From positions 3,587,501 to 3,651,500 of the forward strand of contig NZ_CP018846.1 in NCBI RefSeq assembly GCF_002025705.1: DNA of 64,000 nt, in the 5' to 3' direction. This DNA is from Pseudomonas putida. Its GTDB lineage: Bacteria; Pseudomonadota; Gammaproteobacteria; Pseudomonadales; Pseudomonadaceae. The position numbers and the translations under genes were made by a program. The notes under the pieces were generated by a model, which did not search any database, was not told where the DNA came from, and saw nothing but the letters and a program-made list of their open reading frames with translations. Of the stretch, positions 1 to 8,150 are shown in pieces. Position 1 is the first letter of the stretch; every line of letters starts with the position of its first letter.

Positions 1-72
1 GTTCTCGGCCTTCTGCTGTTCTTTTTCAGACCGCAGGCGGTCACGTAACTCAGCTAGTTGTTCAAAACCCAT
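1..72 (-). CDS. 5' end of a gene cut by the window edge, probably ProQ/FinO-family RNA chaperone
   Basis: Only the first 24 codons are inside the window, reading leftwards from an ATG at 72. The visible peptide starts MGFEQLAELRDRLR and continues with a charged Lys/Glu/Gln run. This resembles, from memory, the N-terminal extension of the Pseudomonas ProQ/FinO-like protein, but the RNA-binding domain itself lies outside the window, so the identification rests on a short match. The upstream side (73-222) shows no gene. Confidence 0.45.
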   Translation of the reverse strand, partial: MGFEQLAELRDRLRSEKEQQKAEN

Positions 73-222
73 CGTTAATTCACTGCTTCTACGTTGATTG
101 CGTGACGCAAGGATAAGCCATCAAGCGCCTGGGAGCAGCAGAAAAGGATGAATTGCTGCTGATTTCGTGACGGGGAATGACTTGCCAGTGCGCCACATGC
201 GCACAGCCTGACGCCTGAAACT

Positions 223-447
223 TCAGGCGATATCGATATCCGACAAGCCCAGTACCTCAGCCTGGGCCAGTATCTCGGCAGGCGTGGCATCGGCTGGCGG
301 CATGACCAGACTGTTCTCGCCGTCACCGAAGTGCAGCACCATCAAATGAAGCGCTGCCTCGTGCCGGGCAAGGCTGGGCTGCTTGAGTTCGAAGCGATGC
401 GATGCTGGCTGGCCGTTGAGCTGGTAGTGCACGGTGTAGGAATGCAT
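223..447 (-). CDS. small conserved hypothetical protein (74 aa)
   Basis: A 74-residue soluble protein starting MHSYTVHYQLNGQ, without signal peptide or membrane segment. The ATG at 447 is chosen because a GGAG ribosome-binding site lies six bases upstream; a longer in-frame ORF back to 498 has no better site. The beta-rich N-terminus and the acidic C-terminus (ending GLSDIDIA) resemble small uncharacterised Pseudomonas proteins, and no function can be given. It is transcribed divergently from the autotransporter gene, with 252 bp between the two starts. Confidence 0.65.
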   Translation of the reverse strand: MHSYTVHYQLNGQPASHRFELKQPSLARHEAALHLMVLHFGDGENSLVMPPADATPAEILAQAEVLGLSDIDIA

Positions 448-699
448 GAGTAACTCCAAAGGCAAGGGACTCATTACCTGACCAGGCGGCCAGAACATAA
501 TTCAGATGCATCCGCCAGCCGCCTCGGCCCGCTGTGTGCACGGCGTCACGTTCCGCAAACCACTAGCACATGCGTTCTATTCTCATCGCTCCACGCCCTC
601 CCGATACTCCCAGCGTCTATCCGTTGCATCCAAGGAACGCCAGCACCCTCGGGGCTGGCAGCCACTTGCGTGGCATCTAATGGAATATCTGGAATCGCC

Positions 700-3600
700 A
701 TGAACCCCCTATTCAGACTCTCCCCGCTCGCACTCTCGATCACCCTCGCCCTGTTGCCAAATGCCTACGCCGCAGACTACGTCCTCGACAGCGGCGAGGA
801 CACGTTCAGCAGCGATCGCGCCTACGATGGCACGGTATCGCTGCGCCCCGGCAACGGCGTGCCCGCCACCCTGACCGTCAACAATGGCGCCGTGCTCACC
901 AGCAAAGGTGGACGGATCGGTGGCGCGTCCACCAACAACCAAGCCAGTACGGCCATGGCCACTGTCACGGTCCAAGGCCCAGGCACCCGCTGGGTGGTGC
1001 CGCGCACTACAGCCGTCCTGGGTAACACCATCGTCATCGGCGGCGCCGGCCAGGGCACGCTCAACGTGCTCGACGGCGGCGAAGTGTTTGTGCGCGACCT
1101 GCAGCTGAGTGACAACGGCAACGCCGGCAATGCCCTGTCGCGGGCGAACCTGGTGGTCAGCGGCCCAGGTGCGAAGGTGGATGCCGTGAACGTGACCTCC
1201 GGCGGTACCTTCCTCTATGACTCGCGCATCACCCTGCAAAACGGTGGGCAGCTGGCCAGCGAGCGCGTGGCCATCAACTCGATCAGCGACCTGTCCGGCG
1301 CCAACACGCGCTGGGACAACACTGGCAGCTTCCGCAACCGCAACGACCTCAGCCTGAGCGATGGCGCGGTACTGACCAGCGACTCGATGGAGCTGGGTTC
1401 GGCCAACATCAGCCGTAATACCGTGGTCAGTGTATCTGGCGAAGGCACCCGCCTGGCCACGCGCGCGCTGACCCTGGGCACCACCACCTCCAGCACCACC
1501 CTGGTGCTGGCCAACGGCGCCGAGCTGAGCAGCACAGACGGCATCGACATCAGCGAGCTGACCAGCCTCAACTCAGCCGCACGCGGCGCACTCAGTATCG
1601 GTGGCGCAGTGGTCAGGGACGACAGCCGCACCGATATCGACGCAATCACCGCCGGCACCGCACAAGCCGCCGGCCGCCTCGACCCGCAAACGGCGATCCG
1701 CTTTGGCGCCGGCAGCGGGGCATTGGCGTTCAACCACACCGACAGCGACCTGCAAGTGAGCAACAGCATCAGCGGTGCGGGCCGGGTCTATGCCTTCAGC
1801 GGCAACACCACCCTGAGCGGCGACCTGACCGGCATGAGCGGCAGCACGGTGGTACGTGGCGGGCGCCTGGTGCTGGCCGGCGATGTCGACCAGACCAACC
1901 CACGCGGCACCTCGCTGCTGAGCGTTGGCAACGGCACCCTGGTGGTCAACGGCACCGTCGGCCATACCGACAGCGCCGGCAATTACAGCAACCGCGCCCA
2001 GGTACTGGACGGCGGCGTGCTGGCCGGTACCGGCCGGGTCGGCAGCACTCAGGTCGCCTCGGGCGGTACCCTGTCGCCGGGTGAAGGCGCGCTGGGCACC
2101 CTGACGATCAACGGCGACCTGGACATGGCGGCCGGCTCGCGTTATGCCGCCGACATTGCCGGCGATGGAGGCTCGGACCGCGTCAACGTCAGCGGCACCG
2201 CGACCCTGCGTGGCACCCGTGTCGATGTCACCACGCTCAACGACGCGCAAAGCTACCAGACCGGGCAGACCTACACCCTGCTGGCCGCCCAGGGCGGCGT
2301 GGTGGATGGCGCTGCTGCTGGCACCGCCTATGCCCAGGCATTTACCAACTCGGCGTTCCTCAACGTCAGCCTGCAGCGCACGGCCAATGAACTGAACCTG
2401 ACCATCGCGCAGAAGACCACCACGCCAGAGCCACCTGTTGAACCACCGGTCGAACCGCCCGTAGAGCCCCCGGTGCAGCCACCGGTCCAGCCGCCTGTGG
2501 AGCCCCCGGTTCAACCGCCGGTACAGCCACCGGTCGAGCCCCCGGTCCAGCCCCCCGTACAACCCCCGGTCCAGCCGCCAGAAACCGGCGGGCCAGCCAC
2601 CCCCGGCATCTTCCAGACCGTGGCGCTTACCCAGAACCAGTGGAACACCGCAGGCGCCCTGAGCGAGCTGCAACAAAGCGGCGAGCCGCTGCGCCTGTAC
2701 AACAACCTGCTGGTGCTGGATGCCGACAGCGCCCGCGACGCCATCGATCAGCTCGCCGGCGACTACCACGGCAGCACCGGCACCGCGCTGATCGCCAACA
2801 GCCAAGTGGTCTCCGGCGTGCTGGGCACCCGCCTGCGCAACCTGTTCGACAGCACCACCGTGCGCATGCCGCTGGGTGCGTCGAGCTTCATGCCCACCAC
2901 CCCTGAAATGGAAGGCGGAGCCTGGGCACAGGCCTTTGGCAACTGGTCGAAGCTGGACGGCAACAACGGCGCCGGCGGTTTGCACCAGCGGACCGGCGGC
3001 GTGCTGATTGGTGCCGACGGCAGCATCAACCCCGACTGGCGGGCAGGCCTCTACGGTGGCTACAGCCGCACCAAGTTCGATGCCGACGACACCGATGCCA
3101 AGGGCCACAGCGACAACTACCACCTGGGCCTGTACACCGGCGCCCAGCTCGATGCCCTGCGCCTGAGCGCAGACGTGGGCTACACCTGGCACAAGCTGGA
3201 CAGCAAACGCAACGTGGCCTTTGCCGGGTTCAGCGACCACCTGAAGGGCAAGCGCGACGCCAACACCCTGCAGGCCAGTGGCGAGGCGGCTTACCGCATC
3301 GGCTTGGGCGCAGTGGCGCTGGAGCCGTTCGTGGGGGTGTCGTACGTGAAATACGATGCCGACAGCTTCCATGAGAAAGGTGGGGCTGCGGCGCTGGATG
3401 TGTCCAGTGAGCAGCAAGACACCTGGTTCTCGACCGTGGGCATGCGTGCTTCAACCCGTACACGTGTGGCTGACCATGACACCCGGTTCTACGGGTCGTT
3501 GGGGTGGCGCCGTGCTTATGGTGACCTGGACCCGAGCAGTACGCAGGCCTTTGCCGGTGGGCCGGACTTTGCGGTACAGGGCATTGCCCAGACGCGTGAT

Positions 3601-3732
3601 GTGGCGATGACTGAATTGGGGGCGACGGTGAAGGTGAACCGCCAGACTGAAGTGGGGTTGTCGTATCAGGGGCAGTTTGGGTCGGACGCCCGGTACCATT
3701 CGGTGAATGCGGGGGTTACGGTTCGGTTCTGA
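700..3732 (+). CDS. autotransporter (type Va secretion) with autotransporter beta-domain
   Basis: A protein of about 1010 residues that should pass the inner membrane by Sec and export its own passenger through an outer-membrane beta-barrel. The ATG at 700 begins MNPLFRLSPLALSITLAL and ends a clear signal peptide at NAYA-AD; an in-frame GTG at 670 would bury it. The passenger (about 30-570) is a Gly/Asn/Thr/Ser-rich beta-helix-like region with autotransporter-associated strand repeats (GGRLVLAGD, GGVLAGTGRVG). A Pro-rich linker of Pro-Pro-Val-Glu/Gln units follows, then a C-terminal beta-domain of about 280 residues starting near GGAWAQAFGNW and closing with the aromatic VRF terminus typical of barrel proteins. 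No protease, esterase or adhesin catalytic motif was recognised, so the passenger role (adhesion or biofilm) is inference. Confidence 0.9.
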   Translation: MNPLFRLSPLALSITLALLPNAYAADYVLDSGEDTFSSDRAYDGTVSLRPGNGVPATLTVNNGAVLTSKGGRIGGASTNNQASTAMATVTVQGPGTRWVVPRTTAVLGNTIVIGGAGQGTLNVLDGGEVFVRDLQLSDNGNAGNALSRANLVVSGPGAKVDAVNVTSGGTFLYDSRITLQNGGQLASERVAINSISDLSGANTRWDNTGSFRNRNDLSLSDGAVLTSDSMELGSANISRNTVVSVSGEGTRLATRALTLGTTTSSTTLVLANGAELSSTDGIDISELTSLNSAARGALSIGGAVVRDDSRTDIDAITAGTAQAAGRLDPQTAIRFGAGSGALAFNHTDSDLQVSNSISGAGRVYAFSGNTTLSGDLTGMSGSTVVRGGRLVLAGDVDQTNPRGTSLLSVGNGTLVVNGTVGHTDSAGNYSNRAQVLDGGVLAGTGRVGSTQVASGGTLSPGEGALGTLTINGDLDMAAGSRYAADIAGDGGSDRVNVSGTATLRGTRVDVTTLNDAQSYQTGQTYTLLAAQGGVVDGAAAGTAYAQAFTNSAFLNVSLQRTANELNLTIAQKTTTPEPPVEPPVEPPVEPPVQPPVQPPVEPPVQPPVQPPVEPPVQPPVQPPVQPPETGGPATPGIFQTVALTQNQWNTAGALSELQQSGEPLRLYNNLLVLDADSARDAIDQLAGDYHGSTGTALIANSQVVSGVLGTRLRNLFDSTTVRMPLGASSFMPTTPEMEGGAWAQAFGNWSKLDGNNGAGGLHQRTGGVLIGADGSINPDWRAGLYGGYSRTKFDADDTDAKGHSDNYHLGLYTGAQLDALRLSADVGYTWHKLDSKRNVAFAGFSDHLKGKRDANTLQASGEAAYRIGLGAVALEPFVGVSYVKYDADSFHEKGGAAALDVSSEQQDTWFSTVGMRASTRTRVADHDTRFYGSLGWRRAYGDLDPSSTQAFAGGPDFAVQGIAQTRDVAMTELGATVKVNRQTEVGLSYQGQFGSDARYHSVNAGVTVRF
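2425..2580 (+). repeat. tandem Pro-Pro-Val-(Glu/Gln) coding repeat in the autotransporter linker
   Basis: About thirteen 12-bp units encode (E/Q)PPV repeats between passenger and barrel. Synonymous codons differ from unit to unit, so the protein repeat is more regular than the DNA. Such a stretch would form a stiff extended spacer, and its copy number may vary between strains. Confidence 0.9.
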
Positions 3733-3778
3733 TGCGGTGAGGTTGCCTTGCCGAGGTGTTCGCCTTGGCAAATGCAGC

Positions 3779-3838
3779 GCCTGGGAGATCGAGCGCCGCC
3801 CGCGCGGCGCATCGCGGGCGGCGCTCGATCTCCCAGGC
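3779..3838 (+). terminator. 26-bp perfect inverted repeat after the autotransporter gene
   Basis: Arms 3779-3804 and 3813-3838 are perfect complements around an 8-base loop, GC-rich, starting 47 bp after the autotransporter stop. There is no T-run, so it may be a REP-like palindrome or a structural 3' end protecting the mRNA rather than a classical intrinsic terminator. Confidence 0.6.
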
Positions 3839-3871
3839 CCTACAAATACCAAGACGAACAACCTTGCACCC

Positions 3872-4069
3872 TCAAGACGAAACGCCATGCACCTCTGGCC
3901 AGATAACAGCCTGCGCCACGATCACATCTTTGCCATTAAACGTGAGTGCAGGCCCGCCATGGAGTTGATAACCCAGCTTCAAGGCATCACTGACCCGGTG
4001 GCAAAAGGAAGCGTCATCGGGGCCGGTGAGCACCCGGTAAATCGGTAATCCATCCGGTGGTTGAGTCAT
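3872..4069 (-). CDS. DUF1737 domain-containing protein (65 aa)
   Basis: A 65-residue protein beginning MTQPPDGLPIYRVLTGPDD, with the pattern YRVLTG...FC.RVS.AL..GY.LHGGPA..FNG..V.VAQA that I associate with DUF1737. The ATG at 4069 is preceded by AAGGAG at seven bases, so the longer ORF to 4258 is rejected. The family has no established biochemical role; it is a small cytosolic beta-rich protein. It converges on the autotransporter gene, with the 26-bp inverted repeat between them. 4070-4331 upstream holds no further gene and must carry promoters for this and the divergent DUF2167 gene. Confidence 0.8.
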   Translation of the reverse strand: MTQPPDGLPIYRVLTGPDDASFCHRVSDALKLGYQLHGGPALTFNGKDVIVAQAVIWPEVHGVSS

Positions 4070-4331
4070 CTGTTCGCTCCTTGCGGTAGTAAGTGTGTAT
4101 TCCGAAAATACTGTTAATGCCAGGCGGAAGGCTACGACCAGATGGCGTCTGGAGAGTGGCCCTGCAAGAGCAAGTTCACTCGCGAACAATCCAACGCAGT
4201 GCATGGCAGCAACTGCGCCAATGTTCGCAGCAATAGGCTGGCGCATTGAAACGAACATGAAATTCTGGCGATTGGCCAGTTCTTTCAGTTATCCTGCGCG
4301 GCCAAATTAATTCAAATTGTAAGGGACTACA

Positions 4332-5240
4332 ATGAAACACCTGCGCCAGCTATTGGCGGCAGTGTTGCTCTGCGCAACCACTTTGCCCGCCATTGCCGCC
4401 AGCACTCCCGCGTCTGCGCCAACCGCCAGTGAACAACCGCAGCAGACCGCCGAACAGTGGCTGGCCACGCTCAACCCACAGCACGGCAACATCACCCTGC
4501 CCAGCGGCATCGCCAGCCTGCAACTCAACAACGAATTCTACTACCTGTCGCCGGACGACACCGAGCGCCTGCTGACCGAAGGCTGGGGCAACCCACCGGG
4601 CTTCAAGACCCTCGGCATGATCATCCCGACCACCGTCAATCCACTGGCCGACAACGGCTGGGGCGTGATCATCAGCTACAAGAACGACGGCCACATTTCC
4701 GACGATGACGCAGCCAAGATCGACTACGCCGACCTGCTCGAACAGATGAAGGCCGATGACGAAGAAGACAACAAGGCGCGTCGCGAGCAAGGCTATGCCG
4801 GCCTGACACTGTTGGGCTGGGCCGAGCCACCAAGCTACGATCAGGCTACCCACAAGATGTACTGGGCGCGCGAGTTGAAGGCCGAAGACGCCGACCAGAC
4901 CACGCTGAACTACAGCATCCGCGTGCTGGGCCGCGAAGGCGTGCTGGAGCTGAACGCCGTGGCGGCGATGGCCGACCTGCAGACCATCAAGCAGGAAACG
5001 CCGAAGATCCTCGCCTTCACCAACTTCACCGACGGCAACCGCTACGCCGACTACGACGCCAAGACCGACAAGCTGGCGCCATACGGCCTGGCCGCCCTGG
5101 TCGCCGGTGGCATCGCCGCCAAGGCCGGCCTGTTCGCCAAGATTGGTGTTGCCTTGTTGGCGTTCAAGAAGTTTATCGTCCTGGGGTTGGTGGCTATCGC
5201 TGGCTTCTTCGGCAAGTTGTTCAAGCGCAAGCGAGCCTGA
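4332..5240 (+). CDS. DUF2167 domain-containing membrane-anchored protein
   Basis: A 302-residue protein with a signal peptide (MKHLRQLLAAVLLCATTLPA, cleaved near AIAA-S), a long extracytoplasmic domain, and a hydrophobic C-terminal segment (about 265-295) followed by the basic tail KLFKRKRA. The domain motifs QL..EFYYL, WGNPPG, GWAEPPSYD and LNYSIRVLGR.G are characteristic of DUF2167 as I know it. This architecture places the domain in the periplasm, anchored in the inner membrane by the C-terminus. Function is unknown; some homologues are stress-induced. A purine-rich AAGGGA lies just before the ATG. It has no operon partner, since the next gene starts 397 bp later. Confidence 0.85.
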   Translation: MKHLRQLLAAVLLCATTLPAIAASTPASAPTASEQPQQTAEQWLATLNPQHGNITLPSGIASLQLNNEFYYLSPDDTERLLTEGWGNPPGFKTLGMIIPTTVNPLADNGWGVIISYKNDGHISDDDAAKIDYADLLEQMKADDEEDNKARREQGYAGLTLLGWAEPPSYDQATHKMYWARELKAEDADQTTLNYSIRVLGREGVLELNAVAAMADLQTIKQETPKILAFTNFTDGNRYADYDAKTDKLAPYGLAALVAGGIAAKAGLFAKIGVALLAFKKFIVLGLVAIAGFFGKLFKRKRA

Positions 5241-5465
5241 TTCTGACGTGGCTCACCCTTGTTGGGTGGGCCACTACCGCAATTGTTCGAGTCGGCTTAC
5301 AGGGCTGAGCAGTCACATATTGTTACGCCCTCTGGCCAATAAAATCAGATTTAGCCCCTTCCTTGTAGGACCTTTCCCAAAGATACTGCCGACGCCCATT
5401 TTTCGTTGCACATGGTCAATGTGGATCCTAGTCTCGGCCGGTCGCTGCCAATTCAGCGATCGGTT

Positions 5466-5581
5466 TTGACAGACCGTCGATTGTTGTCCGTGTGCACACG
5501 CTTATGGCGGCTGTACGTGCGGGCACATTATTGTGCGCCGAGTGCCAACAATCTCGGTCTGTCAACCCGCGTACAGCTGCC
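5466..5581. other. highly structured intergenic element with interleaved inverted repeats
   Basis: This lies in the 397-bp gap between the DUF2167 gene and a small gene at 5638. A 21-base arm (5466-5486) pairs with 5546-5565 except for one small bulge. Inside the loop are a 12-base palindrome (5489-5500) and a 5-bp stem with a TTAT loop (5523-5536). A segment within the loop (5511-5523) is also complementary, apart from a 2-base insertion, to 5566-5577 outside the stem, which gives a pseudoknot-like order A-B-A'-B'. There is no T-run. It could be a 5' leader structure, an overlapping operator or a small mobile repeat. The rest of 5241-5637 shows nothing recognisable. Confidence 0.6.
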
Positions 5582-5637
5582 ACCCTCCCGTTTGACAGCG
5601 AGGTGGATCGCAGCTCAACCATTGTTGGAGCGTAAGC

Positions 5638-5880
5638 ATGCTGAAGATAGTTCCAGACCCACCCCACAATCTCCACTCCCTCGAAGACACGCTGATGATG
5701 GCGGCAGACTATGCCCTCTGTGCCGAAGTCGTTGCCCAGCAGGCGATGCTGATGCAGCCCAAGTCACCCGTGTCGTTGTTGATCATGACGTCAATGCACG
5801 AGCTCGAAACCCTGCGCAAATTGCTCGAATCGGCGCTGGTTCAAATCCAGAAACCAGCCGATCCGCAGACGCTGCATTAA
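5638..5880 (+). CDS. small DUF6124/DUF3077-like protein (80 aa)
   Basis: An 80-residue protein starting MLKIVPDPPHNL, an opening I associate with the small Pseudomonas DUF6124-type proteins (lysine-aromatic start, then a Pro-rich turn, then an alpha-helical domain). The start at 5638 has GGAG eight bases upstream. The remainder is predicted helical with several Met and Leu residues and no membrane segment. It is first of three small same-strand genes of similar design (5638, 5984, 6368). It follows the structured element at 5466-5581, which may sit in its 5' leader. No function is known. Confidence 0.65.
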   Translation: MLKIVPDPPHNLHSLEDTLMMAADYALCAEVVAQQAMLMQPKSPVSLLIMTSMHELETLRKLLESALVQIQKPADPQTLH

Positions 5881-5983
5881 TTCGCATCATGATCCTGCCT
5901 GGTCTGACGCTTTCGTCTTTGGGTCCCCAGCTTGCGAGCGATTGGGCCAGCCCAGGCAGCTACAACTTCAGGGAGATCAAACA

Positions 5984-6250
5984 ATGGCGACCGAAGAAAC
6001 CAAATTCACAGTCGGCAAAACCACCTTCTACCAAGGTGATAACCAGACCCATCCCCTCTTCCGCATCGAGCCCGGCATCCCTTGCCAAAGCGCCCGCGAA
6101 CAGGCCTCTGAACTGATGGGCTACGTCCGCGACCTGACCATCGACGGCCTGATGGAAGACAAACCTCAGCTGCTCTGGGCCTCGCACTACCTCAGCGCCC
6201 TGGCCAAGGCCCTGCTCGATGATGCCGAACTGGGCATGATGAAAGACTAA
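5984..6250 (+). CDS. DUF3077 domain-containing protein (88 aa)
   Basis: An 88-residue protein starting MATEETKFTVGKTTF. The pattern LFRIEPGIPCQSAREQAS, followed by a helix containing WASHYLSALAKALLDDAE, is the DUF3077 signature as I know it in Pseudomonas. The start is fixed by GGGAG about nine bases upstream, which trims 14 codons from the longest ORF. Its C-terminal helices match those of the next gene (QAS.L...R.L ... ASHYL....ALLD), so the two look like tandem paralogues. Function is unknown; cytosolic. Confidence 0.75.
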   Translation: MATEETKFTVGKTTFYQGDNQTHPLFRIEPGIPCQSAREQASELMGYVRDLTIDGLMEDKPQLLWASHYLSALAKALLDDAELGMMKD

Positions 6251-6367
6251 AGTCGTGCCAGCCCCCCTGTGGGAGCCGCGCTTGTCGTGGCGACGAACCG
6301 CGGCGATGGGCCGCAAGGCGGCCCCAACAATCCAAGCCCCTGCGCCAACCTCCAGGAGAATTAACCA

Positions 6368-6652
6368 ATGCTCCAAATCAACACCCCGAGCAGTTCGAGC
6401 AACAACAATCCAGGCCCTCGCTACAGCCCCTTCCAACGAATGCTCACCGCGCTCCCTGGCATCGCCACCACCCAAGGCAAAGATCAAGCCTCAAAACTCT
6501 TGGACTGCGCCCGCTACCTCAACCACACCGGCGTCATGCTAGGCGACCACCGAAGGGTTGCTGCCTCTCACTACCTCAACATGATGGTTCGCGCCCTGTT
6601 TGATGAACTTGAACAAAGCCGCCCCTACTCCCGAACCCAAGCTGACCAGTAG
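6368..6652 (+). CDS. small DUF3077-like protein (94 aa)
   Basis: A 94-residue protein with a low-complexity Ser/Asn N-terminus (about 1-18) and a helical core carrying DQASKLLDCARYL and AASHYLNMMVRALFDELE, aligning with the DUF3077 gene just upstream. AGGAG lies about eight bases before the ATG. The 117-bp spacer before it (6251-6367) contains a REP-like stretch (about 6261-6325). It is probably a diverged duplicate of the preceding gene, with no known function. Confidence 0.65.
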   Translation: MLQINTPSSSSNNNPGPRYSPFQRMLTALPGIATTQGKDQASKLLDCARYLNHTGVMLGDHRRVAASHYLNMMVRALFDELEQSRPYSRTQADQ

Positions 6653-6709
6653 TAACGCCGACCCAGTTCAGCCACAATCGGCCACTCAGTTAAAGCTGGG
6701 ACGCACCGG

Positions 6710-7873
6710 ATGCTCACCACCCTCGCCATCGGCAATTACCGCTCGATCAATCACCTTGTGTTGCCACTAGGCCAACTCAATCTGGTGACTGGGGCCAACG
6801 GCAGCGGTAAATCCAATCTCTACAAAGCCCTACGCCTGCTCGCCGAAACCGCCCAAGGCGGCGTGATCGAAGCACTTGCCCGTGAAGGCGGACTGGATTC
6901 GACCTGGTGGGCCGGGCCTGAGATGAGTGCACGCATGAAGCGCGGAGAGGTGCCCATTCAAGGCCAGCATCCGAGCGACGTCAAACGCCTGCGCTTGGGT
7001 TTTGCCACCGAGGATTTCGGCTTTGCCATCTCGCTCGGCCTGCCTATTCCCCTGCCCTATCCCACTGCATTCATGCTTGATCCCGAGATCAGATCTGAAG
7101 CCATCTGGGGTGCTGGAGCCTACCGTCCCTCTTCCTTGTTGGTAGAGCGCAAGAACGCGATGGTGCGCGCCCGGGAGGGCAACAGCTGGACGGTGCTCGA
7201 TCAGCATGCCGACAGTTGTGAGAGCTTCTTCAACATCGTTGGTCGACCGCGACAGGCACCAGAGATCGGCGAGCTACGGGCGTTCATCAATAGCTGGCGG
7301 TTCTACGATCACTTCCGCATCGACCCAGATGCCCCCTGCCGCCAGCCCCAGCTGGGCACCCGCTCGCCAGTGCTGCACCACGATGGACGCAACCTCGCTT
7401 CGGCGCTGCAGACCATCATTGAGATCGGAGAGGTAGAAGACCTCGTTGCCGCGCTGGAGGATGCATTCCCTGGCAGCCGCTTGGAGATCGACGCGCCACC
7501 GGGTGGCCTGTTCAGCGTGCGGCTGCACCAGCACGGGCTGCTGCGTTCGCTGGGTGGTGCCGAGTTGTCGGACGGGACCCTGCGCTACCTGTTGCTGATG
7601 GCCGCGCTGCTGACGCCACGGCCGCCATCGCTGATGGTGCTCAACGAACCGGAGACCAGCTTGCATGCCGACCTGCTCCCGGCGCTGGCGCGGCTGATCA
7701 TTCGCGCTTCGCAGCGTAGCCAGGTGTGGGTGGTGTCACACAGCAGGCCGCTGATCGAGGCGTTGACGGCGTGTCAGGGGTGCAATGTGCTGGAGCTGGA
7801 GAAGCACCAGGGGCACACGCAATTGCGCGGGGTTAGGTTGCTGGATGAGCCGCTGTGGCGCTGGGTGGATTGA
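6710..7873 (+). CDS. AAA/ABC-type predicted ATPase (COG4637-like, RecF/SMC-like)
   Basis: A 387-residue ATPase of the SMC/RecF-like AAA group. Walker A GANGSGKS is at residues 28-35, an ABC-signature-like LSDGT near 284, Walker B LMVLNEPETSL around 309-317 and a switch His in WVVSHSRP near 343. There is no TOPRIM nuclease domain, unlike OLD proteins, so it is a stand-alone ATPase. Such proteins are often found in defence or accessory regions, and this one opens the accessory stretch that ends at tRNA-Pro. The substrate is unknown. The ribosome-binding site is weak (GGGA). It follows the three small DUF3077-like genes on the same strand but with a 57-bp gap. Confidence 0.85.
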   Translation: MLTTLAIGNYRSINHLVLPLGQLNLVTGANGSGKSNLYKALRLLAETAQGGVIEALAREGGLDSTWWAGPEMSARMKRGEVPIQGQHPSDVKRLRLGFATEDFGFAISLGLPIPLPYPTAFMLDPEIRSEAIWGAGAYRPSSLLVERKNAMVRAREGNSWTVLDQHADSCESFFNIVGRPRQAPEIGELRAFINSWRFYDHFRIDPDAPCRQPQLGTRSPVLHHDGRNLASALQTIIEIGEVEDLVAALEDAFPGSRLEIDAPPGGLFSVRLHQHGLLRSLGGAELSDGTLRYLLLMAALLTPRPPSLMVLNEPETSLHADLLPALARLIIRASQRSQVWVVSHSRPLIEALTACQGCNVLELEKHQGHTQLRGVRLLDEPLWRWVD

Positions 7874-7877
7874 TCCT

Positions 7878-8078
7878 ATGTTTCGGGATGATCCCGAGCA
7901 GAAGGCAATTATCGAAGTCGAAGTCGTCTTGGAGTTGGGTGAACTGGTAACTCCTACGCGGAGTGCACGGGTAGAGTACGTGTTGAAGCTTATTTATCCG
8001 GGGAAACTGGAGAGCAAAGCGTCTACGCAGCAGATTGGGATGATGAACTTGAAGGCGCTGAGTCCTTGGCGTTTTTGA
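7878..8078 (+). CDS. hypothetical protein (66 aa)
   Basis: A 66-residue ORF starting four bases after the ATPase stop, beginning MFRDDPEQKAIIEVEVVLEL. It is acidic, then basic, with no membrane segment. The tight spacing suggests translational coupling to the ATPase, but the ribosome-binding site is weak and no family is recognised. It converges on the PLD-like gene. It may be a real small partner or a chance ORF. Confidence 0.4.
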   Translation: MFRDDPEQKAIIEVEVVLELGELVTPTRSARVEYVLKLIYPGKLESKASTQQIGMMNLKALSPWRF

Positions 8079-8084
8079 GTAAAA

Positions 8085-8107
8085 CAAAAAGGGGCATGAT
8101 ACCCCTT
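8085..8107 (-). terminator. intrinsic terminator of the PLD-like gene
   Basis: Read on the minus strand, an AAGGGG/CCCCTT stem with a 7-base loop is followed by TTTTTG, 44 bp past the PLD-like stop. It separates the convergent genes. Confidence 0.7.
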
Positions 8108-8150
8108 CTAAGTGGTAACAACTATTCTTGTAGTTCAGTCAATCAATTTG

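Noticed and set aside
1573..3417. 614-codon minus frame opposite the autotransporter
   Set aside because: Antisense shadow of the autotransporter passenger; no family resemblance and no start signal.
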